Shown here piece after piece: positions 54,801-64,000 of a stretch of DNA of 64,000 nucleotides (positions within the stretch are counted from its first letter, which is position 1; every line of letters starts with the position of its first letter). The stretch comes from Wyeomyia smithii. Lineage: Eukaryota > Arthropoda > Insecta > Diptera > Culicidae. The position numbers were made by a program, and so were the translations under genes. Location of the stretch: NCBI RefSeq assembly GCF_029784165.1, contig NC_073696.1, forward strand, positions 50,661,315-50,725,314, read 5' to 3'. A model generated the notes under the pieces. The model saw only the letters and a program-made list of their open reading frames with translations. It searched no databases and was not told where the DNA came from.

Positions 54801-56195
54801 ACCAATAACTGCTTCAGCCATAGTTTTCTTCGAAAAAATGAGGTAGGTTCCTTGATATATTTAAAAAAAAATGCTCACACTAACTTCCAAGAGCTCAAAA
54901 AGAGTGCAGTAAAAAAAACTTTCACCTTTTACTTCAGGTTTGTACAAAAAAATGTCGCGATTCCATCACTCATTCAATATATTCCACAGTTAAAAAGTGC
55001 TAATTCGAAACGCAGTTTATTAGTACCAACGCTACCATAAAAAACAATCTACCGGAGGAAAATATGTCACTGGTATAAATATATGTAAACATGGAATAGT
55101 TAAAGTTCCCACCGGTGCGGTGTGGGAACGAATTGTTCAAAGGAAAATATTTATTCGCAATTTATCATGATGGTGGAGGGCAGCTGTCGAGTCGCGTGAA
55201 CAAAGATTGGCATCGCGCAACCGTTTGCGGTGCGGGCTATTTTTTTCGTCAAAGTGCAAAATAAGCACATCTGTTCAACAGTTGGTAAATTGTACGGTAC
55301 CGTAAACAGGCTTTGTTTATATGTAATGAAAAAATAAACACCCGTCGAATGGTTGACTGAGAATGGCGGCGACAATCGTGTTCTACTTTAAATCGTGTTC
55401 TAATTCAATCTGGTGCGGGTCTGGAAATTAGAAGATAATATTCCTCACTTTTTCGACATTTTAATCACTGGTACTGACCAATTCAGTGAACGTTATTTTA
55501 GATCAAAGTTCAGTTTCTATTTTAACAAAAATATCTGGTACGAAATGTCAGCAGCTGTAAAACAGTCAACAAAATTCACTTTTCGTCAGAAATCATTTTC
55601 GCGAGAATGAAATGGTATGGCATTCAAAGTTTGACTTTTCGTCCAGGTTGCTAAAGAATATAATTTCCCAGAAAAATAAACCTGTGCAATCAAACAAAGG
55701 CAGAGTGAAGAGTAAGCAAGGGAAAAAGAAAAGTGGCTTTTCTTATTTTTATCCGAGATAAAAACAGGGACGTAATGAAAGTTTCTTTTGCATTTATTTA
55801 AAGGTGAGTTTGCACATCACAAATTTTTTTTTTTTCGATAGACAAAAACAAAATGTATTCATTTACAATCATGCACGGTGGCTTTTTGCTAATAACACGA
55901 ACGGCATGCACATTTTTGGTCTGCCCTTTAACTTGCAACAAAAAAAAATAAGCCTGCATGTTTTGATAATCACACACTTTTGTCAAAGTTTGTCAAAAAC
56001 GTTTGAAAATAGAGCTTAAATAATTTCTGTGTAACCCAGTCAATTTGTCGATTTGAAAAACATGCTTTCGAGAGGATGGGTAAAAACCCGATTAGTAAAG
56101 ACAATTGATGGGGAGATCCCATTGAAGGGAGCGAAGGGAAAATTAAGAAAGAATAGCAGTAGACTACAGGCTTAGTAAAAGTAAATGTAGGTACC
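51805..56195. other. Low-repeat DNA with a GC-rich island at 52480-53950; no gene recognised
   Basis: The island carries many overlapping frames on both strands (for example 53292-53606 plus, 53444-53782 minus), none with a recognisable family, as expected for GC-rich promoter or 5'-UTR DNA. CGAGAAAAGGTAAATATTTC on the minus strand near 52462 would fit a splice donor. 53950-56195 is AT-rich; frames at 54567-54821 (minus) and 54783-55040 (plus) are unassigned. Confidence 0.35.
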
Positions 56196-56199
56196 ACAG

Positions 56200-57408
56200 C
56201 ACAGTGGTCCAAAAAGGCGAAGTGAACTTAACTCCTGAGCGCCTTCTATCTTCATCCTAGCTTAATAGTGTCTTCAGAACAATTGCTTGTGAATGACCTG
56301 CACAATCTCAAAATATCGAGAATTATAAAGAGTTTACTATAATAAAAAAATAACCTACCTTATTTGTAATCAGAGATAGAGGAATGGTTTGTTTGTAAAA
56401 GTTGTAGAAGATTTGAAAATATCAAACTTTGCTTAACAAACAAAACTTATATATTTTATACAAAATTATAAAGTATATTATATGAAAGTTAATAAAAATT
56501 TAGTTTTTTGTGCTCAATTTTCGTTTGTTGCATTTCACAAGAAAACTCCGTTTGGAGGAATTGTTGGGGCACACAAACATTTGTTAACTTTAAAATCGCA
56601 TTGGGTAAAAATTGGGTGGATTGAGACAAATGGAACTTATAACAGTTTGTAGTTTGTGGTAAATCTTGCGGAAAAGTATGCGCATCATGATTTTATTTGC
56701 CCCTTTTTACCCTATGCGTACTTAACGTTATCGAAAGAATAAGCTAAAATATGCTATAACTTTATAAGGAAAAGTTCTGGAGATGGGTACTCTAAACAAC
56801 GTTTTCTTGTAAAATGTAACTAACAAAAGTTAAGTATCAAAAACTAAATTTTGAATAACTTCCTACTTTATTACTTTATACTTTTTAACTTCGAACGCAA
56901 TGTAGATAAGAACTTTGTTTGTTCAGCAAAGTTTCATATCTTTAAATCTTCTACAACCTTGCCAAACAACCTTCCTTCCCTCAGTTCATTTATTTTTAAT
57001 ATAGTACACTTTCATAACTTTGAACAACTAACAGCTTTTGACAGTTTGAGATTATGCGAGTCACACAGACGTAACAGACTTACAGACGTAACACTGGAAC
57101 CTTGCTCCTTCCTCGGGAAAAATGATCATTTCAAATTTACAATCGAGTTAAAGTCATCGCGCGATAACGTCGTCTGGGGCGCTGTCATGCAATCTCACAC
57201 ATATTCAGGGTTTCCAACTTGACACATGCGCGTACGCTAGTGCTGGTGTCGGAAACAAGGCGCATCACGAACATGGCAGTAGAGGGTGCTTATGTTACTT
57301 ACGTAAAGTACTTGTATTATCCAAACGATGATTTTATTGAAAATTCGTTCGAAGTGTTGTGTCTGTTAGTCTGTGGAATTAGGCTTCTCTGTTTACCTTT
57401 TTGGACCA
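56200..57408. mobile_element. 1.2-kb non-autonomous element with TGGTCCAAAAAGG ends and inner inverted arms
   Basis: CACAGTGGTCCAAAAAGG at 56200 is mirrored by CCTTTTTGGACCA at 57396-57408. The inner arms 56285-56560 and 56810-57065 are inverted copies of each other: AGAGATAGAGGAATGGTTTG pairs imperfectly with the sequence around 56975. CATCGCGCGATAACGTCGTC lies near 57155. Related, but arranged as direct units, to 43027-43885. The frame at 56851-57222 has no motif. Confidence 0.6.
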
Positions 57409-57419
57409 ATTGAGATTAA

Positions 57420-57840
57420 AAAGTAATTTAGTAAAGGCAAGGGATTGATAAGTAAGTCGAATAAATACTACTCAAGTGAAGTGATCATAAAATTTTAGGT
57501 TAATCAACGCAACGTAAGGTTAACGGCAAAGTTAAAGCGGAAAAAAGGAAATGTACATTCGATATAAATAAAAAGAAATTCAAAGTAAAGGTGAATTAAC
57601 AGCAACCTATAAACAAAGCATTATTAACGCATAGACAAAGAAAGTCACAGTATATGCAAAATAAACACAAAGTAAAGGCAGAATATAAATACAGTAAGAA
57701 CATGCTAAGGGCAAATTAAAAACAAAGTGAGGGGGAAACAATAACCAGGCGGGGAAAAATAAAAACAAGGTTAAGTCATGGCTAGGTAATGGAAAAGGCG
57801 AAGCTCTACAAAGCTATGGTAATAGCAAAATAAAGTTGGC
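57420..57840. repeat. Strongly purine-biased, C-poor tract
   Basis: About 420 bp in which the plus strand is dominated by A and G, with recurring AAAGTAAAGG, GCAAAATAAA and AAACAAAG words. The same texture recurs at 60230-60960 and 61270-61400, so this may be one old repeat split by insertions. Confidence 0.5.
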
Positions 57841-58699
57841 CAGGCATCCCTAGAGTACAGCCTTTTTTTTACTGTCTTCTCAGAATACTTTTTCTGTTGC
57901 TGTTTGTTCGTGATACTTTACTTACCCACGCTAGCAGTCGGGTTGGGTCTTATAGAGAACAGAGCACCAGAAAAGGAAGTGAAAGATGTATGTGTGCCGA
58001 TTCGGAATCATTTGGGAGATGACTTCGGAATAGCGAACTTAAAAAAAATGGAGTGTTCCACAAAAAAACTCTATTTTGCCGAGTCCAACGTACAGATAGG
58101 ACATCGTAGTATTCAGCAATTGTTTTTCTTTTGAACTTTTCCGCAACTTTGATGAAGGAAGCAATCTGGTATATTGAAAATTAGAATTTTTTTTTTATCT
58201 AACTGTTAGGTGGATTGATCGAAAAACCAAAAACGCCAAAAGTAAGGCCTCGTTGCATGAAATAATTTTGATGCAGACTTTGAGTACATAAAATCAATTT
58301 TTCACACTCAAATCTAAAGCGAACACCATTTTTTCGGATTTAGACCACTGTGCACTGTGGGATTTTCAAATATATGTTTTCACTAATTGCTAATGTGTCG
58401 AAATATAGTACTTAGAATGTGTAGAAACTATTTTGGAAGTAATTTCATAAAATAATGGTTGAAAAACGTGCTTTACAACAAGTATTTCGTCGTTTTTATA
58501 TCACTTATTTTACTTTACGACCTTCAAAAGGGCGTTACTCAAAAATGTACCGTACGATGATTTTGAAATTTTGACCAGAGATTCTGGACGTCATAACGAA
58601 TCGAATTGCGTACTCAGATTCTTTGGTGCATTTTTTATAAAAACGGTCTGTGGGAGCACCGTGCCCCGATAATTAATACAGTCCAGGCGATGGCCTTTT
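57841..58699. other. Spacer, possible second CACTGTG-type repeat
   Basis: GACCACTGTGCACTGTGGG near 58345 echoes the ends of the 56200 and 43027 elements. Frame 57904-58134 has no motif. Confidence 0.3.
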
Positions 58700-59250
58700 T
58701 CGTAGATTGGACATATGAGACCCTACAACCAGTTTGAAGGCAATTCTTCATCGGACCATACCCTCAGCATGATCCAGTGTAAGCCACGATACAGCTGTTT
58801 GCTTCCGACTTCAAAAAGTTCGGCTAGAATGCCGTCCTTACCAGCTGCCTTGCAGTTTCTTAGCTCTTTCACTGCTTTCTTAACCTCGTCCATGGATGGT
58901 GGGTCCACAGCTTTGCTGTCATCCTCAATCACCATCCTGTTCCTTTCGACTACGCTGTTTTCTTCACCATTCAACAGCACACTAAAGTGTTCCTTCCAAC
59001 GCCTGGCCACTTCCGTTCTATCGGTAATCAGGTTCCCCTCCCTATCGTTGCACATGACAGGGGCTGACACGTTCCAGTTCTTGATTCCAATAATCTTCTT
59101 GTAGAAGCTTCTTGCATCGTGCCTAGAGAAGCAACCTTCCGCCTCCGCAAGAACCCGCTCCCAATGCTGTCGTTTCTTCTGGCGATGGAGTCTTTTTCTG
59201 CAGCTCTAGCTTCCCGGTATCTTCCCACGCTCTGACGAGTCACAGTCGTG
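58700..59250 (-). pseudogene. RTE-type LINE ORF2 relic: pre-RT and first RT blocks
   Basis: The minus-strand frame 59070-58723 reads CNDREGNLITDRTEVARRWK, then EHFSVLLNGEENS, PPSMDEVKKAVKELRNCKAA and GKDGILAEL, the conserved entry of RTE-clade reverse transcriptases (KAAGKDGI...AEL). It stops at NWL near 58723, before the palm catalytic motifs. The upstream linker (59028-59243) lies in another frame. Truncated at the 3' end of ORF2, unusual for a LINE, so deletion followed insertion. Confidence 0.8.
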
Positions 59251-59700
59251 GCAGGTTGATAGCCGCTGGATGTTCAACTGTATCCTCCTTGTCGTCGTGG
59301 ATTTTAACACGTTGGACAACCCGGCGCGAATCCACGTTACCACGAGATAATGATCTGAGTCAACGTTTGGTCCTCTAAACGACCTCACGTCTGTAACGTC
59401 TGAAAAGTGTCGACCATCAATCAGAACATGGTCGATCTGGGTGCAGGCCTCTCCATTTGGGTGTCTCCAGGTGTGCTTACGTATATTTCGACGTGCAAAA
59501 TAAGTGCTACAGATAGCTATACCTCTAGCTGCAGCGAAATTGACAAGCCTCAGGCCGTTGTCGTTCGTAGTAGAGAGGAGGCTTTCTCTACCAATCACGG
59601 GGCGGAAAAACTTCTCTTGCCTGAGCTGCGCATTTGCATCCCCGATAACGATTTTGATGTCGTATCCTTCGGTATGCTTCCTTACTAGGGCTGCGATACC
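59206..59700 (-). pseudogene. RTE-type LINE ORF2 relic: C-terminal endonuclease
   Basis: The minus strand from about 59692 reads GYDIKIVIGDANAQLRQEKF, PVIGRESLLST, NDNGLRLVNFAAARGIAICS, TWRHPNGEACTQIDHVLIDG and PNVDSDHYLVV. GDxNA, QIDHVLID and the final SDH are endonuclease motifs of the RTE clade. The usual F in GDFNA is A here. The first 100 or so residues with the N and E motifs are lost. Confidence 0.8.
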
Positions 59701-59945
59701 TAGTATCGCGACGTGGCTACCGTCTATATACCGGCTATATCTAGCTGGCGAGGCACCGCGTTTCGTAATTCAGCCGCCCGCTTCGGGTCAGACGCAGTTG
59801 TACGCCGCCCTTAACATGGGGATAAGGCCGCGATTTCCCAGTCAGCATACGACCATAGTTTCCACCTGGGGTTGGTTACCCGATCTCCGCTGAGGTTACT
59901 CGTATCCTGGTCGGCACCTCGTGGAGGTTGGGATAGGAGTTGACA
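59701..59945 (-). other. Probable upstream or 5' part of the RTE-type element
   Basis: GC-rich sequence continuous with the RTE relic; on the minus strand it includes CAGGATACGAGTAACCTCAG and GGGAAATCGCGGCCTTATCC. It carries no endonuclease start, so it is either the element's 5' UTR joined by a deletion or its decayed N-terminal coding part. Confidence 0.4.
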
Positions 59946-60229
59946 AAAAGTTGTTTTTTATAAAGATGTTTGTGACAGCACTACACAAACAGCGCGTTTC
60001 GGTAACAGTCCAAATACACCGGAGACATTTTCTCCCTTTCTTTCATTAGTCTGTGACGGATGTCGTGTGACGGCTGTTGAAAAAGACTGTGAGAAGAATA
60101 AGCGACAGGAGTATGGCATCGTACCGACAGCTTTTGTACAAAGAAACGTACTGTCATAGAGGTACGCTCTAGAATGTTATCAAAAAATTGTCATCGCTTG
60201 GTACATTTTTTCTGCTGGTTGAAGTAAAG
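59946..60229. other. Spacer, nothing recognised
   Basis: No motif, repeat end or open frame of note. Confidence 0.3.
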
Positions 60230-60960
60230 ACAAAATTATGCAAATCAAATTCAAAGTGTACACATCATCAAATAAAATAACAAATGACAATAAAGTTCAG
60301 GATAAATTGAATAAAAGAGAGAAATGTGAAGGGAAATAGAAAAAGGTAAAAAGCCAAAACAAGGAACATGTCTGAAAAGCCATAAATGACATGAAATGCA
60401 AAAAGGACCAAGAAATCAAATAGGTTAAAAGTGACGGCACAGGAAAGATAAAGCAGAGGCAGATTAAGGCAATTTTAAAGAAAAGTAATGGCAAATTGAA
60501 TGTAATTTAAATGCATAGCTCTGGCGGAGTAACGGCAATGGTAAGACAAGAATAGATTAAATAGAGAAGAACTAAGCTTAAATAAAGAAGAAGTTAAAGT
60601 TAAAAACAAAGAAAATTTGAGGTGTGTAAATGTGTACAAAACTAGAAAAAAATTATGAAAAAATAAACATGTAAAATATATTTGATAGCAAAAAGATAAA
60701 ACAAAAAAAATGTTGAGAAAGGAAATAATAAAAATGTATAACAGATAAAAAGGAAAAAATGCAAAAAAGCTTCTTAAAGTTACAAATGCAAAAGACGTAG
60801 AAAAGCAAAATGACAAAACAACCATAATGTTAAGAAGTAGAAGATCAAAATTTGAAGACAGGCAAAAAAGAGATAAATTTGATAAAAATTGAAGAGGAAA
60901 AAACGAAAATGGTATAAAAGTAGTAACGTTCATGAAGGCTTGGGTAGCAATGCTTTAATG
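60230..60960. repeat. Strongly purine-biased, C-poor tract
   Basis: Over 700 bp of A/G-rich plus-strand sequence with recurring AAATGCAAAAAG and AAAGATAAA words. Its complement yields a spurious Phe/Leu/Ser-rich frame at 60475-60933 on the minus strand. Same texture as 57420-57840. Confidence 0.55.
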
Positions 60961-62760
60961 AGTAAAATTTCATCATCGAATTTTAAAAAACCGACCATGT
61001 ACATTTTGTTCAGTGGCGCAAAAAATGATCTGTGCACAATTTTAGCTCAATCGGAGATTTAGAGGTGCCTCAAAGCACTCAAAGTTATGATTTTTCTACC
61101 TTCTAAAAACTACCAAGGGGGTAGTACAGGATATTGGGAAAATCAAAATTTGTTTTTCGATGTCACATGTCTTAAAAATACATTAAACGTCGAGATCTGG
61201 TTTTATCTAGAAAAAAAATTTTGGACCAAAAATCGACCCTCTGGGACTTAGCCGTTTTCTAAGCAACCGAACGCTTAATATGAAATATTTTTGAACGGCA
61301 ATAAAAAGATACAAAACAGCCAAGCAAAATGACCAAACAGTTAAAACAGGAAAATATGCCAAAACAAACAGACACAAGGGAGAGAAATATCCGTCGCCAA
61401 GCGGATAAAATTGTCCCAATACGTAAGAAGTTCAATAAGTAGGAATATACGTAAGGAAGAAAATCCCCTAAACGAACCCCAGGCGTGGCTAATTGAATAG
61501 TGTTGGGGCATACTGTCCGAGCTGATGTACGAAAATGATTGAGAAGCGATCACAGCTCTTGAGGGGTTGAGCCGTATCATGAGATATGCCAAAAAATCGA
61601 ACGCAAGGCAGTCCCGAACATGAAGGTGAGGATTCCGGGAATCTTGAAGATGAAGGACCACTATTTGATTAATCATTTCACACCTCAATTGCACATTGTA
61701 TGGACTTGGGAAAACGAAAAAACTTATTCACCAAACGTGTTTTTTTTAGTCAGTTACTCATGACTCACTCGTTAAAGCGGTAAATTTTGGTAATGGTTCT
61801 ATTTAATTTTTTTTTGTTTTAAATTTATTAGTAATCTTGTAAAAACTTGTTTAATTAGCTTGAAGTCATTCGAAAATAATGTGGAAGGTTGATTGAACAC
61901 AGTAGTAAGTAGAGCACTACTTGACTGTAAAAAATAGAGCATGATTTCACCGTAAATATTGGGAAGGTGGTATCTGTGACATGACCGCGTGATTGATGGA
62001 GACTCGATAGTTTCATATTTTATCAAAAGAAGTGAAAGTTTTCATAAAGTTTATTGAATAAATGGATAAAAATATGAGGTATTAGGTTTCCATTTATATT
62101 AGTGCTTCCACTTTGTGAATATTCGAATTTAAATAGCTTTCGATCGTAGCTTGTACTGACAACCCAAACATTAAAGCTTTCTTCCTAGTATTCTATGTAA
62201 CAAATTGAATACTAGTTTCGACGACAAGGGATGTTTCTAGCTCTCCGCTCCGCACTCATTGTGTGTAAGCAATCAAAACATAATGACCATACACACACGC
62301 TACTGGCACACTTACAGCTATTCGCAGTGCCAAATGGCTGATGGCAAACGTGACGCGACAGTTCCGGACAAAACTACTTGTTTAGCAATGCTGTTCAGTG
62401 CTGCGGTCCGCCGATTGGCCCGTCTGCTGTGGAACGCTGCGATCAAACTAGTCGCCTACTCAGCCTTGCTGCGCTAAAATCAGGTAGTTTCCAGAAAGTG
62501 TCAACCGTCCTATTACTGCTCAGCAATTGGTTATACAATAAAGACTAAATTTCTGCATGCTAACTTTTGTACGTAACTACTGCGAGTTAAACTTCCGGTA
62601 GGCGTGTCTTCATGGGCTAGTACAAGTAAACCAATTACAACAACAAATCGGTTATAAAGTCAAATTGTTTGTGAAGGGTGGCAACATGGAAGTTATACAT
62701 GTATTCGAATTGTATTTTCTGTCACAGCATGATTAACATCTGAGCATGTTTTGAAAGAGT
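60961..62760. other. Intergenic DNA, no gene recognised
   Basis: 61270-61400 has the purine-biased texture again. The frames at 61341-61694 (minus) and 62259-62477 (plus) show no motifs. 62230-62480 is GC-richer. Confidence 0.3.
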
Positions 62761-62814
62761 GACGTGTTAACTGTTTATTCGGAATAAATACAGTCACCTT
62801 TCAGTGACTTCAAG

Positions 62815-63200
62815 CAGATGATTCGTCTACATGCCATCAACCTTTCAAGGATCCAGGCACTGTTGTTCCTAAGAAAAAAAAACCTGGTAAAAAACGAAGT
62901 GTTTGGACTCCAGCGGTCATCCAAGCAGTGAAGAAATGCTTCCGGCGAAATCCAGCTCGTTCGGCAAGAAAAATGGCGTGTGAAATGAACATGAGCCACA
63001 CTGCCATGCAAAATGTCTTTGAAAAGGAGTATGGATATTCAGCTTTTAAAAAGCAGAAAATTCATGGATTAACTCGTAAAAATATTGCTGACAGGGTCGC
63101 TAGAACTCGGTTGCTACTGAAGACGCACGCAGGCCACAACATTATTTTTTCGAGCGAAAAGTTGTTCATGACTACATGCTTGTCTTTTCTCCTCAGTAAA
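62815..63200 (+). pseudogene. Tc1-like transposase relic, N-terminal half
   Basis: The plus strand reads PGTVVPKKKKPGKKRSVWTP and AVIQAVKKCFRRNPARSARK, then MACEMNMSHTAMQNVF, GYSAFKKQKIHGLT and IADRVARTRLLLKTHAG. This is the paired helix-turn-helix DNA-binding part of Tc1/mariner transposases. NIIFSSEKLF follows, where the family has FSDEKLF or FTDEKIF, so the first catalytic aspartate is S. Homology ends near 63170 and the rest of the DDE domain is absent. An earlier frame break separates the first block from the ATG at 62928. Confidence 0.75.
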
Positions 63201-64000
63201 CCTCTAGAGTGCAGGAGAACATCTTGCACTGCGGAGACAACTGCCGTCACACTAAAGAGCAAAACAATACGCTCATGCTAGAAGAGAGCGACAAACGATT
63301 TTTATCTGTTGAGCTACCTGAACGCACTGCGGTGAAATCTGAAAAATCTCTCTTGCGAGACAATGAACTATGGTGTACCTTCTCACACGTGTGGACATCA
63401 CGCACAATAATTACACTGCAGAGCTATCTGCGGTGCGTTTCACAGTTGATTTCTTGAGCATGGCAGAAGAGGAAAAGAGATTTGGAGAAAAAAAATAGAC
63501 TGCGTTGCTCGTGCCGGTCGAATTTACTCTGGTGGAATTCGCTCGTAGCTACACGAGGACTACATTTTTGCCCGGTAGGTTTTTTTCACCTTCCGGACTA
63601 CTCGCCAGTGGACACTGTTGTGCACTTCTGCGTTTTCTCTGTAGAGTGATTCACCCCTCTTGTTTCTATCAGATGTGGGGTGAGCTGGAAGTGTGTTTGT
63701 CTCTCTGTAAGCAGGTTGAGACACTTTGGAGTGAGGAAGAAGCAGTGTGGTGAAAGCATTTGCTACACGCAGGCACATACTGGAAGGGAAGTGCGCGGTG
63801 AATTTTTTCTCCTCTCTTTTCACATACTGAGGAGAATGACAAGCATGCATGACTGTGTTTATGGATGTCTTCGTGATGTAGCAGCCGATAAAAGAGCAGT
63901 ATAGCGATATCGAGCAATGCGAAATTACCATTGTTATTCATTGGCGTGAAAATAAACAAGGAGTACTAGTTGCAACACGTTATAAAAGCACGTTATAAGG
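63201..64000. other. Window end, no gene recognised
   Basis: Several overlapping short frames on both strands (63505-63753 plus, 63560-63931 minus) without recognisable motifs. Confidence 0.3.

Noticed and set aside
60475..60933. 152-codon minus-strand frame, very hydrophobic, could pass for a membrane protein
   Set aside because: It is the complement of a purine-biased tract; Phe/Leu/Ser richness follows from T-rich codons, and the same texture recurs at 57420-57840 without a frame.

Overview
This window looks like repeat-dense intergenic or intronic DNA from a mosquito, most likely a culicine close to Aedes. The grounds are a Feilai-type SINE, a second tRNA-derived SINE with a clean target-site duplication, LOA-, Jockey- and RTE-type retrotransposon remains, mariner/Tc1 transposase relics and many non-autonomous DNA elements in an AT-rich background with introns and poly(A) tails. 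No intact host protein gene was found. Every recognisable open frame is a transposon piece or a broken gene copy, apart from one possible short terminal exon (13007-13102) and one unassigned 141-codon frame (51379-51804).

Layout. 1-1600 (minus): non-LTR element with ORF1, stopped inside its zinc knuckle, and the start of ORF2. 4300-11145: nested insertions, with a decayed LOA-type LINE (itself split by a MITE-bearing insert) abutting an interrupted TIR element that holds a further TIR element. 15.4-18.5 kb: repeated units with an inverted CCAAT box, a TATA box and a histone-type 3' stem-loop, but no histone ORF. 19-22.9 kb: two SINEs, a LINE 3' end and LINE relics. 24306-25730: a hAT-like element rich in CCCGGG motifs. 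29.3-32.7 kb: composite degenerate repeat arrays. 34.3 kb: RT scrap. 39.1-40.5 kb: long inverted-repeat element. 41.4-42.7 kb: mariner relic beside decayed, divergent histone H2A and H2B copies. 43-43.9 and 56.2-57.4 kb: two members of one repeat family. 47.5-49.3 kb: more stem-loop/promoter units, cut by a complete 1-kb MITE (49324-50340). 50.5-51.35 kb: Jockey-type ORF2 remains. 58.7-59.9 kb (minus): RTE-type ORF2 remains. 62.8-63.2 kb: Tc1-like transposase relic.

The most interesting signal is the set of 16-nt hairpins (6-bp stem, 4-nt loop) at 15933, 16154, 17616, 18027 and 48083. Their stems differ between copies by paired changes, and several are followed by a GAAAG/GAAGAG-like tract, as in replication-dependent histone mRNA 3' ends. 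Upstream promoters carry ATTGG and TATATAAG, yet the transcribed bodies show no histone reading frame. With the separate H2A/H2B relic at 42.1-42.7 kb this suggests either an eroded histone cluster or a family of short stem-loop-ended non-coding transcripts.

All calls were made by eye from the sequence; no alignment or database search was run.
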